DNA of 64,000 nt, taken from assembly GCA_029553285.1 (NCBI GenBank), contig JAKPCO010000080.1, positions 62,001 to 126,000 on the forward strand, written 5' to 3'. The DNA is from Methanobacteriota archaeon. Lineage in GTDB: Archaea; Halobacteriota; Methanosarcinia; Methanotrichales; Methanotrichaceae. The translations under genes were made by a program, and so were the position numbers. Under the pieces are notes generated by a model. That model had not been told where the DNA came from. It worked only from the letters and a program-made list of their open reading frames with translations, and made no database searches. The first letter of the stretch is position 1, and each line of letters begins with the position of its first letter. Positions 1 to 8,079 of the stretch are shown one piece after another.

Positions 1-235
1 GCTCCTTCTCGCCCGTGCCCACATAGACGAGCCTTATCTCAGGAGCAACTATCGACTTGAGCGTCTCGTACTTCTTCGCGTACTTCTTCTCCTCGGCCAG
101 CGGTGTGCACTCCTCGACGCGCTTGGACCTGTCGATCAGAGCTGCTGCAAATGCCATGCAGGTCTGCAGCCCGCACTTTCCGCAGTTGGTCTGAGGCAGA
201 TGCTTGTAAAGATTCAGGGGGCTCTTTTCCTTCAT
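1..235 (-). CDS. cdhE: ACDS complex gamma subunit (corrinoid/Fe-S protein large subunit), N-terminal part
   Basis: The first 78 codons of a minus-strand gene cut by the window edge. The product starts MKEKSPLNLYKHLPQTNCGK and carries the CGKCGLQTC four-cysteine cluster that binds the low-potential 4Fe-4S centre at the N terminus of CdhE-type corrinoid proteins. With CdhD it forms the methyl-carrying corrinoid protein that passes methyl between the A-cluster of CdhC and tetrahydrosarcinapterin. The ATG at 235 follows the cdhD stop by 5 nt, so the two are translationally linked. The corrinoid-binding C-terminal domain lies outside the window. Confidence 0.93.
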   Translation of the reverse strand, partial: MKEKSPLNLYKHLPQTNCGKCGLQTCMAFAAALIDRSKRVEECTPLAEEKKYAKKYETLKSIVAPEIRLVYVGTGEKE

Positions 236-240
236 CGCTA

Positions 241-1599
241 TCAGACCTCCATCTTGACCCAGTTGGTTAAATCAGGAGTCTGCGCATCTATCAGTCCCAT
301 GAGGGTCTGAGTGATCTCCTGGAGGTACGCGACCGCAAGAGGATGCATCATCATGAATATATCCACGCCTGCCATCGCAAGCGAGAATCCGGTGATGATC
401 TCCCAGATCGGGCCTCTGAGCATCCTGTCGCCCCAGTCTGAGTCCTCCTTGTTGGGTGAGCGGACCATCCAGGCCTCCCTGACGCCCCATGCGTTTGTCG
501 TGCCTGAAGACATCGGGAATGTGAGCTCCTCGTCGCCCTTCAGCGCTCCGAGCCTTATGCGCTCCATGTTGGTGTACGCGAAGTCGAGACCATAGGCGAG
601 AGCTGCCGTTGTCGGGTCCATCACTATGGACTCTCTGGGAACCCCAGCGACCTTCATGAGCTTCCTGTTGAGCTCCTTCTGCGAGTTGATCTCGAGCTGC
701 GTCCACGCCAGGCAGACATGGCCGTTGTCCACGCATGCCCTCCCGATCTTCTCCCAGTCCATGTTCAGGTTGGCGCTTGCGATCAGCGCGCGCTCGCCCT
801 GTGCGACCTCTGCAGCAGCCTTGAGGACCTCAGGATCCTTGTCCGGGTTGCCGGAGCCGCCGATGCATATCGGGACGTCCACAGCCTGGAGTACCTCCTC
901 CACGGTCTTGGCTGCCTCTCTGGGAGGCGTGTCCTTCAGGAGGGGATCTGTGCTTATGAGGTGTATCGTGACGAGATCTGCGCCGAACTTTGTGACAGCC
1001 TTCTTCGCCCACTCGCCGGGATCGTTTATGACATCCTCGTAGTGCATCTTGACAGCCTTTGCCATGCCGATTGGCATGTCGAAGACGTCCATCGTGACCA
1101 CCGGCCTGTGCGGCATCGGCGCATCATAGAAGAACGGCAGCGCCTTCTCTCCACCTATCTTGATCGTGTGACCTCTGCTTCCGCCATCGGCCTTCGTGGC
1201 TCCAAGCGTGACCTCCTGGATCGGATACTTCCAGGTCTCATCGATTCCGACCTGGAACTTCGCCTGGACCAGGCTTGTGGCGACCTTCCACTCCGGCACC
1301 TTGGCTGCTGCCTCAACGACCTCAGCAGGTGCTGGCGATATCGCATGCGCAACTGCAGCAGGCTGGAGCAGAGCATCTACCGGATACCCCATGCTCCTGG
1401 CAAACTTGACGAGCTGCACTGCGATCTGGGCAACCTCCTGGCCGAAGTAGTAGGCGAAGAGCGGCCCTATGCCGGCAGCCCCGGTATCTATCTCGATCTC
1501 TATATCGCCCTCGATGGATACACCCTCAAGGGCCTCCACGCCATATTCCGCCAAAGTCTTGTTCAGATCTGATAACTTGATCTTCTTCTCCTCTGCCAT
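241..1599 (-). CDS. cdhD: ACDS complex delta subunit (corrinoid/Fe-S protein small subunit)
   Basis: A 452-aa protein of the CdhD family, the TIM-barrel small subunit of the corrinoid protein that partners CdhE in methyl transfer during acetyl-CoA cleavage. Family features include the central segment with [10 protein letters not shown] and the [12 protein letters not shown] loop, followed by [14 protein letters not shown]. An in-frame GTG at 1608 would add three residues, but it sits inside the Shine-Dalgarno sequence GGGTGAT, so the ATG at 1599 is preferred. The gene lies 12 nt after the CooC-type ATPase gene and 5 nt before cdhE. Confidence 0.95.
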   Translation of the reverse strand: MAEEKKIKLSDLNKTLAEYGVEALEGVSIEGDIEIEIDTGAAGIGPLFAYYFGQEVAQIAVQLVKFARSMGYPVDALLQPAAVAHAISPAPAEVVEAAAKVPEWKVATSLVQAKFQVGIDETWKYPIQEVTLGATKADGGSRGHTIKIGGEKALPFFYDAPMPHRPVVTMDVFDMPIGMAKAVKMHYEDVINDPGEWAKKAVTKFGADLVTIHLISTDPLLKDTPPREAAKTVEEVLQAVDVPICIGGSGNPDKDPEVLKAAAEVAQGERALIASANLNMDWEKIGRACVDNGHVCLAWTQLEINSQKELNRKLMKVAGVPRESIVMDPTTAALAYGLDFAYTNMERIRLGALKGDEELTFPMSSGTTNAWGVREAWMVRSPNKEDSDWGDRMLRGPIWEIITGFSLAMAGVDIFMMMHPLAVAYLQEITQTLMGLIDAQTPDLTNWVKMEV

Positions 1600-1611
1600 A
1601 TAAATCACCCT

Positions 1612-2373
1612 TCAAATACCCAGTGCCTTGACGACATGCTCCTCGATCTCCTTCACCGCGGGCGTATCGTCAGGCAGGTTGATCAATGGGTCTCCCACCA
1701 GATCGAAGCTGGCTAACCTCTCATCATAGGGGATTGTGCCGATAACATTGAGGCTGACAGACCTAGCGTTCTCGATGATCTTCTCCTTATTGCCTTCTGT
1801 CACCTTGTTTGCAATGACGTAGAGGTTGTTGTACTTCAGACCCAGCTCCGAGGCCAGCTCCCTTATCCGCTCCCCTGTGGTGAGACCACGCCTGGAGGAG
1901 TCTGTGACCACGATCAGCGAGTCCAGGTCAGGGATCACCTTTCTGCTGAAGTGCTCCAGACCTGCGGCGGTGTCTATGATGGTGATGTCATACTGATCTA
2001 TCAGCCTGTCCATTATGCCCCTGAGAAGGTTATTGACAAAACAGTAACATCCTGAGCCCTCGGGTTTGCCCATGACCAGAAGATCGTAGCCGTTCTCCTC
2101 GACGAGTATCTCGAAGATCTTCGCCTCGAAGAGCCTCTCCTTGTCCGTCTCCGGCGGTGTGGTGTATCTGGCCTCCTGCATGAACTCCCTCATGTCCCCA
2201 ACGGTCTTCGTCACCTCCACGCCCAGAGCATCAGCAAGGTTCGAATCCGGATCTGCATCGATCACCAGAACGCGGTATTTCCTGCCGCTCCTGATCAGAT
2301 ATCTGACAAGAAGAGCGGCAACTGCAGTCTTGCCAGTACCGCCCTTTCCTGTTATCGCTATTACTCTCCCCAA
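1612..2373 (-). CDS. cooC: CooC-type nickel-insertion/maturation ATPase
   Basis: A 253-aa P-loop ATPase of the MinD/CooC class. It starts MGRVIAITGKGGTGKTAVAA, with the deviant Walker A GKGGTGKT at residues 9-16, DADPDSNLADALG at switch I and IIDTAAGLEHFSRK at the Walker B region. Such proteins help load nickel into CO dehydrogenase or acetyl-CoA synthase clusters. In Methanosarcina the homologue also lies between cdhC and cdhD, and here it occupies the same place apart from two small genes. Its substrate (C-cluster of CdhA or A-cluster of CdhC) cannot be read from sequence. Confidence 0.92.
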   Translation of the reverse strand: MGRVIAITGKGGTGKTAVAALLVRYLIRSGRKYRVLVIDADPDSNLADALGVEVTKTVGDMREFMQEARYTTPPETDKERLFEAKIFEILVEENGYDLLVMGKPEGSGCYCFVNNLLRGIMDRLIDQYDITIIDTAAGLEHFSRKVIPDLDSLIVVTDSSRRGLTTGERIRELASELGLKYNNLYVIANKVTEGNKEKIIENARSVSLNVIGTIPYDERLASFDLVGDPLINLPDDTPAVKEIEEHVVKALGI

Positions 2374-2386
2374 GATCTGGCCTTCC

Positions 2387-2575
2387 TTACTTCTTCTGCT
2401 TGATGACTACTTCCTGAATATGTACAGTCGCACCTCTGAGCTCCAGGATGATTCCCTGAGAACCAGAAGCGGGCGCAAACATCGGTGCAGCAGGTGCAGC
2501 CGCAGGTGCGGGAGCGGCCGCGGGTGCAGCCGCAGGTGCAGCAGCTTCCTTCTTCTTGAGCACTAACTTGGCCAT
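2387..2575 (-). CDS. Small Ala/Pro-rich protein in the ACDS operon (copy 2)
   Basis: A 62-aa protein of unknown function. A basic start (MAKLVLKKKE) is followed by about 25 residues of Ala/Pro repeats and a short C-terminal segment alternating hydrophobic and charged residues (GIILELRGATVHIQEVVIKQ). It is a close paralogue of the gene at 2627-2815, identical in length and in the first residues KLVLKKKEAAAPAAAPAA. The ATG at 2575 has GGGAGG eight bases upstream; a TTG at 2581 is possible but less well placed. The Ala/Pro stretch resembles the flexible linkers of multienzyme complexes, so a tethering or scaffold role in ACDS is an inference only. Confidence 0.8.
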   Translation of the reverse strand: MAKLVLKKKEAAAPAAAPAAAPAPAAAPAAPMFAPASGSQGIILELRGATVHIQEVVIKQKK

Positions 2576-2626
2576 ATTCAAAACCTCCCTCTTATTCCCA
2601 GCAAAAATATAGAGGAGACAGGTGTT

Positions 2627-2815
2627 CTACTTCGCCAGAACCACCTTGTCTATGGTTATCTTCGCGTCCTTCAGCACCAGCTTTATGCCAGCACCGCCGG
2701 CCGCGGGCATGGCGAACGCCGGAGCTCCAGCAGGTGCAGCAGCCGCGGGGGCTGCGGCAGCAGGAGCGGCCGCGGGTGCAGCCGCCTCCTTCTTTTTCAG
2801 TACCAGCTTGCCCAT
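2627..2815 (-). CDS. Small Ala/Pro-rich protein in the ACDS operon (copy 1)
   Basis: A 62-aa protein with the same architecture as its neighbour at 2387-2575: MGKLVLKKKEAAAPAAAPAA, then an Ala/Pro/Gly linker and a C-terminal motif GIKLVLKDAKITIDKVVLAK. GGAGG lies eight bases before the ATG at 2815, and the leader ATTTTGAA resembles the TTTTGAAT leader of the other copy. The duplication therefore took the ribosome-binding site with it. It follows cdhC by 16 nt. The function is not known. Position and linker-like composition suggest a small structural component of the ACDS complex. Confidence 0.8.
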   Translation of the reverse strand: MGKLVLKKKEAAAPAAAPAAAAPAAAAPAGAPAFAMPAAGGAGIKLVLKDAKITIDKVVLAK

Positions 2816-2831
2816 TTCAAAATCCTCCAAC

Positions 2832-4241
2832 TCACTCTAGCACGCCATCGGCCTGGAGTGCCTCGACAACCTGCATGAACTGCCCCTCGCTCATGAGAAG
2901 CTCGTTCTTCACGTTGTCTGTATCGATCTCTCCTCCATACTTCTCGATGAAGGCGATGACCTTCTCCTTGAGCTCGTCCGTGATCTCCTCAAACTTCCAG
3001 CCCTCGGTGATCTTCTTGCCATCAACCGGTCTCACAACGCCTGTCACGACAGGATGATCGACCTTGAGCAGGAACTTCTTCAGCGACTCGAGATCTGTGG
3101 CATCGTCCTCTGTGGCGATCTTGTCGTACATCTCCGCGGGTATTCCTTCCTTCACCCTCTCCTTGAGCCTCTTGGACATCCAGACGATCCTGCGCCAGCC
3201 GCCGTCCGCCTGGAGGAACTTCGGGGAGAAGTAATACAGCACACCCATTCCGAGGAAGCCGACGACCTGCTTGCCGCCGCCTGTCTGTCCAGCCATGGTC
3301 GAGAACGGCAGGCCGTTCGGAGCTGCGCCCTTGAAGTCGCGGTCCGCGATCCCTATTCCGTCGACCTCAGGCATATAGAAGCCGATTGTCTCGAAGCAGC
3401 CGCATGAGGTGTGGGGAGCATCGAAGAATGTGTACAGCTTCATCACTGTGTACTCGCCGCCGGATCTCTTCGCAGCCATCTGGTTGATGCTCTCGTACTC
3501 GCCTGCGATCGGGTCCTTCAGGCCCTCCTTGGGTATCGGGAACTGCGGGCCCTCCGGGTCGACCTTTGACGCAGCGCGGCCATCGAACCATGTGATGGCT
3601 CCGCAGAGCGAAGGCCTGTCGGGCGTCACGACGCATGCGCTTGTGGGGGCGAACGCCTGGCAGAGTGTGCATCCGTAGAAGACATCCACATCCTCGTCAT
3701 GGAGACCCTTCGCCCTCTCGTCCCTCGCCTTGTAAACCTGCATCGCCTTCTCCAGCTCCTCCTTGACCTTCGCCGGATCTGTGACGATTGTAACCTCCAT
3801 CTTCTCGATGAAGGGCATCTCAGCCTTGTACAGGTTTATGACAGGCTTGAATATCTGCTCCCAGTACTGGACTCCCTTCTTCTGCAGGCTCTTGCCCATC
3901 CTCATCCAGATGTCGTACCTCTGGTTGAGGTGCATGAGGCCGCTTATGTAGGAGAGCAGCGCGTGGTTGCGCCTCTCTATGATCGACTCCAGGTCCTTCT
4001 CGATCTTCTCGCCCGCGACCTTGAATATCATGCCGAAGGGGATCGTTGAGCCCTCCTTGATATCCTTGGGCTCGGGGCCGATGACTGTGACCTTACCGTC
4101 CTGTACCTCGTCCATCGACGCTGCAAGGGTCAGCTCGAAGCCATCTGCCTTCGGTCCGCCCATCTCTATCCACAGGTCTTCCTTCCTTATGCGCTCCCCT
4201 TCGTACATCGGGGATATGTCCAGTTGAATCTCTTCAGCCAT
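2832..4241 (-). CDS. cdhC: ACDS complex beta subunit (acetyl-CoA synthase, A-cluster)
   Basis: A 469-aa protein of the archaeal CdhC family, which makes or breaks the C-C and C-S bonds of acetyl-CoA at the Ni-Ni-[4Fe-4S] A-cluster. The ligand cysteines are visible as CTLC at 191 and 194 and as CGC at 280 and 282, matching the spacing known from Methanosarcina CdhC. Like other archaeal forms it lacks the N-terminal CODH-binding domain of bacterial AcsB. Length is normal for the family. It lies about 50 nt after cdhB in the operon. Confidence 0.97.
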   Translation of the reverse strand: MAEEIQLDISPMYEGERIRKEDLWIEMGGPKADGFELTLAASMDEVQDGKVTVIGPEPKDIKEGSTIPFGMIFKVAGEKIEKDLESIIERRNHALLSYISGLMHLNQRYDIWMRMGKSLQKKGVQYWEQIFKPVINLYKAEMPFIEKMEVTIVTDPAKVKEELEKAMQVYKARDERAKGLHDEDVDVFYGCTLCQAFAPTSACVVTPDRPSLCGAITWFDGRAASKVDPEGPQFPIPKEGLKDPIAGEYESINQMAAKRSGGEYTVMKLYTFFDAPHTSCGCFETIGFYMPEVDGIGIADRDFKGAAPNGLPFSTMAGQTGGGKQVVGFLGMGVLYYFSPKFLQADGGWRRIVWMSKRLKERVKEGIPAEMYDKIATEDDATDLESLKKFLLKVDHPVVTGVVRPVDGKKITEGWKFEEITDELKEKVIAFIEKYGGEIDTDNVKNELLMSEGQFMQVVEALQADGVLE

Positions 4242-4290
4242 TTCTACACCTCTCCTAATACCAAAATAAATTTGGAACTATTATCTCACA

Positions 4291-4839
4291 TCACTTCTTC
4301 AGTATTGCAATCAGCTCATCGATCGCCTCGTGGTATCCTGCAGAGTCGAACGCCAGGTTCCCGAATGTCATATCAGCGTTGACATGGTAGTACCTGTCGA
4401 TGGAGACGCGCTTGATGTCCCTGTTGAAGTGCTTCAGCGCAGAGAACATGGCGTTGGCGAACTTGTAGAAGATACCCATGAAGATCACTACGTCATAGTG
4501 TCCCTGCCCATCAAGTCCCTTCCAGTCCTTGAATCGCAGGTAGTTGGTCAGCGGATGCAGCCCGATCTGATAGACGTTCGTCGTGTACCCTCTCTCGATG
4601 AAGCCCTTGATCGTGTGAGCTGTCGCAGCGATCGTCATGTTCTTAGCCTTGGCGATCTCTATCGCCTTATCGAACATGATCGGGTCGTCGAAGAGCTCTG
4701 CTCCCACGACCAGCAGCGGCCTCTTTGCCTTCTTTATGATGGCGCCTATGACCTTCACAGGATAGGCCTTTGCCATCTCAGGCCCGGGGATCTGGGCCAT
4801 CTCAAAAGGTATGGGGTTTTTGGTTGTATCGACTGCCAT
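4291..4839 (-). CDS. cdhB: ACDS complex epsilon subunit
   Basis: A 182-aa CdhB-family protein, the small subunit that associates with CdhA in the alpha2-epsilon2 CO dehydrogenase subcomplex and has a Rossmann-like (DHS-type) fold. Typical segments are RPLLVVGAELFDDP and YDVVIFMGIFYKFANAM. A GTG at 4848 would add three residues but overlaps the end of cdhA and the GTGAGGG ribosome-binding region; the ATG at 4839 is 5 nt after the cdhA stop, the same spacing as cdhD-cdhE. Confidence 0.94.
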   Translation of the reverse strand: MAVDTTKNPIPFEMAQIPGPEMAKAYPVKVIGAIIKKAKRPLLVVGAELFDDPIMFDKAIEIAKAKNMTIAATAHTIKGFIERGYTTNVYQIGLHPLTNYLRFKDWKGLDGQGHYDVVIFMGIFYKFANAMFSALKHFNRDIKRVSIDRYYHVNADMTFGNLAFDSAGYHEAIDELIAILKK

Positions 4840-4844
4840 TTCCC

Positions 4845-7262
4845 TCACTTCCTGACCCTGATCTTCCTCTCGATGTTGGTCGGATCGAAGCTCACATCTG
4901 CCGGCCTGATCGGACCCTCGACGATCTTCTTCGCCTTCCAGTCGATCTTCCAGCCGTACTTCTCCTCGAGCTCCTTCATCATCTGGTCCTTCCAGGCGAG
5001 CGGAAGCTCAGATGCATGTCTTACATAGACAGGCCAGTCGTCAGGCAGCTTGCCGAAGTACTTCATGGATATATCGCAGTAGTGGGTCAGCTTGATCATT
5101 CTGCCCATGGAGTTGTCGCTTGGCCTGAAGCAGAGCTTGGCCATCATCAGCATGGCCTCCTCCTTCGTCTCCGCAACATACAGCATGTGCTCTGGAGCTG
5201 GTTCGACTCTAAGCTTGGAGCCATCCCTTGCATCGATGACGACCCAGTCCTCAGGTACATCCGCCCTGCCCAGGAACGCCCTGCGGTATATCACAGAGTG
5301 TGGCTGCACCACAACAGGTATTCCGAGTCTGTTACAGCCTGTGGCGATAGACGCGGCCTTCTGCGAGTAGGCGCCCCAGGCTATGCCGCACGCTCCGACC
5401 TTGGAGAGGATGTAATCTGCGATATCATCCCAGTTCGCCCTGTGATTCCTGTGGGCGAATATGGTGGCGACCTTGATTGCAGCTCCACCTATGTGTGAGT
5501 TGGCGACGCATGAACCCACATTGCATATGTTCCTTCCATCAAAGCCACCGGGGTACTGCTCCCATATGGTCTTACCCTCCTCGTTTGTGTAGAGGGACAT
5601 ATCCATTGCCATGCATCCAGAGGTGACAACAATGTAGCCACGGTCGACGAACTCCTTGGCGATGTCGTATGCATCCTTTGTGCCATCCGGATAGTTGCTG
5701 CATCCGACCAGCGCTATAACGCCAGGTATCGTACCAAGCACTAGAGGGGCACCCACTGTCCTGATCTCTGTATCCTTTGCCGGGCCTCTGCCTGCCCTCA
5801 TCTTGAACTTCTGGTTCTTTATGTATTCCCTGTTGGCGTACTCGTACATCTTGAGTATCGGGATCTCCTGCCTGCAGACCTGCTCACACCTGCCACAGCC
5901 AACACAGACCTCGTACGTGGAGGAGAACGGCTCGAGGTTGCCTTTGGCTGCTTCCTCCATGAGATTGCTTATTCTGATGTGGGGCGGACAGACGAAAGCA
6001 CACTCGTTGCACTTGGTACAGCTCGAGACCAGCTTCTTGAACTCATCTCCTGTAAGAACGCTTTTAGCCTTAATCTCAGCGCGCTTCGGCTTAACAGCGA
6101 TCGCTGTCTTGACGCCAACCTCACTGGCCTTCATTGGGTCTAGTATAACAACACCCGGCACCCTGAAGTTAACGAGATCATCAACTATGGCATCGACTGG
6201 ATCGTTGGTCCTGTCCTTCAGACCATACATTATCTTGTCGGTGGTTGCGATAACGGGGATCTTGCGCTCCTCACAGTCCTTCAGTGTGTCGCACCACACA
6301 CACTGCTCATCGACCATCACCACATCCATGATGCCGGCCCTGACCATCTTCCGCCACCATCCGATTGCACCGGCGACCTTCGCCTTGGGTCCGAGATTCT
6401 GCGGCAGAATTGATGGATTCCCGGCCTCGGTGATCCTCGTCAGATCATGGGCTGTACAGCAAACACCTCCAATATCCACCTTGTCCCAGAGCTTGTTGTT
6501 CTCGATGTAGACCATCGCCTCGGCACCTGCTGCCAGGTTATGACCGTATGCGATCAGCACAGCCTTATTCTGATCGAGGGTTCCCATCCCGATCTCAACG
6601 AGGGGTGCATTCGGATCTCCACGCGGCATGTCGTAGGCGACTACCTGGAGCATATCACAGATCTCCATTCCGAGACAGTCCAGCATTCCTGCATGCAGCG
6701 CCTTGGACTCGAAGTCCATGTAACTGCCTTCCTGACCGGTGTGAGTTGCTGCGAGAAGATTTGCAACCTGCTCCTCGATGTATGTCAGCCCCTCTCCGAA
6801 GTCCTTCAGCATCCTAGGCTTCTTGCCCATGACCGTCTGGTATATTGGCGCATCGTAGAGAATCTCCGTCCCCATATCGAACTTCATATCGCCGAAACGA
6901 TCCATCACCCAGTGATACAGATGTATTCCATGCGCGGTGTGAGCGCATGTGCCCATCAGGCATGCGACCAGAACGATCTTTCCGCATGTGCCCTCCATAT
7001 TTATGCCGCATGCTCCGCGCTTGTTGCCGGTGAGATCACATGGACCGTATGTACACAGTGTACAGGTATCGTCTGCAGGCGCGTAGAATATTCTGTAACG
7101 GTTCAAAATCTTGAAGTCCCAGTCGCGCAGGGTTGCGATCTGCGGCTTCGGGAACGGACCCATCGGCTGGTCCCATTCCTCCTCCTCCTTAACGACAGCC
7201 CCTATGTTGATCTGGACATTCTTCATGTCCTCAACTGTAAAGCTGCCCTCGAGCTTTGCCAT
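4845..7262 (-). CDS. cdhA: ACDS complex alpha subunit (Ni-Fe-S CO dehydrogenase)
   Basis: An 805-aa CdhA, the CO dehydrogenase subunit that oxidises CO (from the acetyl carbonyl) to CO2 and passes electrons to ferredoxin. N-terminal cysteines 67, 70, 75, 85 and 93 (CTLCTYGPC...GACG) form the B/D-cluster region. A ferredoxin-like insert near residues 415-470 has two four-cysteine motifs, CTKCNECAFVC and CVGCGRCEQVC, characteristic of archaeal CdhA and absent from bacterial CooS. The C-terminal half carries the C-cluster region (GSCVANSHIGG, GACGIAWGAY). It is the first gene of the operon; GGAGG lies about 11 nt before the ATG. Confidence 0.97.
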   Translation of the reverse strand: MAKLEGSFTVEDMKNVQINIGAVVKEEEEWDQPMGPFPKPQIATLRDWDFKILNRYRIFYAPADDTCTLCTYGPCDLTGNKRGACGINMEGTCGKIVLVACLMGTCAHTAHGIHLYHWVMDRFGDMKFDMGTEILYDAPIYQTVMGKKPRMLKDFGEGLTYIEEQVANLLAATHTGQEGSYMDFESKALHAGMLDCLGMEICDMLQVVAYDMPRGDPNAPLVEIGMGTLDQNKAVLIAYGHNLAAGAEAMVYIENNKLWDKVDIGGVCCTAHDLTRITEAGNPSILPQNLGPKAKVAGAIGWWRKMVRAGIMDVVMVDEQCVWCDTLKDCEERKIPVIATTDKIMYGLKDRTNDPVDAIVDDLVNFRVPGVVILDPMKASEVGVKTAIAVKPKRAEIKAKSVLTGDEFKKLVSSCTKCNECAFVCPPHIRISNLMEEAAKGNLEPFSSTYEVCVGCGRCEQVCRQEIPILKMYEYANREYIKNQKFKMRAGRGPAKDTEIRTVGAPLVLGTIPGVIALVGCSNYPDGTKDAYDIAKEFVDRGYIVVTSGCMAMDMSLYTNEEGKTIWEQYPGGFDGRNICNVGSCVANSHIGGAAIKVATIFAHRNHRANWDDIADYILSKVGACGIAWGAYSQKAASIATGCNRLGIPVVVQPHSVIYRRAFLGRADVPEDWVVIDARDGSKLRVEPAPEHMLYVAETKEEAMLMMAKLCFRPSDNSMGRMIKLTHYCDISMKYFGKLPDDWPVYVRHASELPLAWKDQMMKELEEKYGWKIDWKAKKIVEGPIRPADVSFDPTNIERKIRVRK

Positions 7263-7340
7263 TGGGTTCTTGGCCTCCTTTCCTGTATATGCAGCTCACC
7301 CTTTGCGCGAAGTACATAAAACCCTTTCGGCGGGCTGTTG

Positions 7341-7379
7341 TTTTATAAAATTGATAACGCCGTTTAATATATTTAAATC
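7341..7379 (-). promoter_or_regulatory. Promoter region of the ACDS operon
   Basis: Reading on the minus strand, a long A+T block contains TTTAAATATATTAAA (about 7363-7377) and a second TATA-like palindrome TTTTATAAAA (7341-7350). Either could be the archaeal TATA box, placing transcription start near 7340 or 7315 and giving an untranslated leader of roughly 55-80 nt before cdhA. The A+T-rich stretch continues upstream to about 7470, as expected for a strongly expressed operon. Confidence 0.6.
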
Positions 7380-7796
7380 AGAATCTGATGATAAAGATAA
7401 TAATAAAAATAACACTGAATATGATTTTAATACGCATACATTGATAACATATCCAAATTTTTTGATTTAGATCAAACCAATGTGATTATCACCGGATTTA
7501 CCATGCCCATACTTTCGTCAGAAGATACATACAAAGAGATGTTGCATAACATGCACAACCCCCTCTAGAGATACGGAGGTATTCGGTGCTACATCTCACG
7601 GTCGCGAGCTGATCGAGCTGCTGGAGAGCTTGATTTGCTGCCTGAGCAACGCCGTTGAACCGGTGTGTTTTGTTTGTGTGTGCCTCACAGGAAGATGCAG
7701 CGTGATCCCTGGAGTCCCCATGAGCAACCAGCCAGGGCACCGGTTTCCGCCAGATCTTTCTGCAAGCACACGACCAAGACTGGATGAATCCCGGTT

Positions 7797-7918
7797 CGCT
7801 CTTATCCGTCTGACAACTTTCCAAGTTGCACAAGTCATTCCACGCGCTCATGGAGAGCGAATGAGTCCATTCAGCGACCGGTTTGCATGTCCTTCAAGTT
7901 GCTGAATACAGAAGAGCA
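7797..7918 (-). mobile_element. MITE-like element, copy A
   Basis: A 122-bp copy of the dispersed family, inverted relative to the copies at 25556 and 34681. It starts CGCTCTTATCCGTCTGACAA and ends in a degenerate AAGAGCA. Internal sequence matches other copies: TATTCAGCAACTTGAAGG on the minus strand and GAATGGACTCATTCGCTC in the middle. Flanking 8-mers (TCCCGGTT and TCCTGCAG) no longer match, suggesting an old insertion. Confidence 0.75.
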
Positions 7919-8060
7919 TCCTGCAGCCTGCAGCACCAGCCGCATTCAGATGGCCATTCTGATGATCTGCCATCCATGGCCAGACAAGCAACAGTTTGCG
8001 ATGAGCTTCACTCACCCCATGATGTTCTGATGCTGTTTGGCTCCCAGAGCAAATGTGGAG

Positions 8061-8078
8061 GGGCGGGGGGTACCGCCC
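8061..8078 (-). terminator. Possible hairpin terminator of the beta-helix gene
   Basis: GGGCGGGGGGTACCGCCC forms a G/C stem directly after the stop codon (8080-8082) of the minus-strand gene. There is no long T run after it, so termination activity is uncertain. Confidence 0.35.
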
Positions 8079-8079
8079 T

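Larger units (their letters stand above)
7380..8079. other. Non-coding interval between ACDS operon and beta-helix gene
   Basis: No convincing gene. 7380-7490 is A+T-rich DNA upstream of the ACDS promoter. 7500-7790 has ordinary composition, and I see no conserved coding pattern; its short reading frames run into the mobile element. 7797-7918 is a MITE-like element (separate entry). A G/C hairpin lies at 8061-8078. Confidence 0.6.

Noticed and set aside
272-1572. Long open frames opposite or shifted against cdhD (for example 718-1572 plus strand, 284 aa)
   Set aside because: They mirror the codon structure of cdhD on the other strand and carry no known motif. The same holds for the many antisense frames over the other ACDS genes.
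7498-7905. Overlapping frames of 80-117 aa between the ACDS promoter and the beta-helix gene
   Set aside because: They run through MITE-like copy A, overlap each other on both strands and show no recognisable protein pattern.
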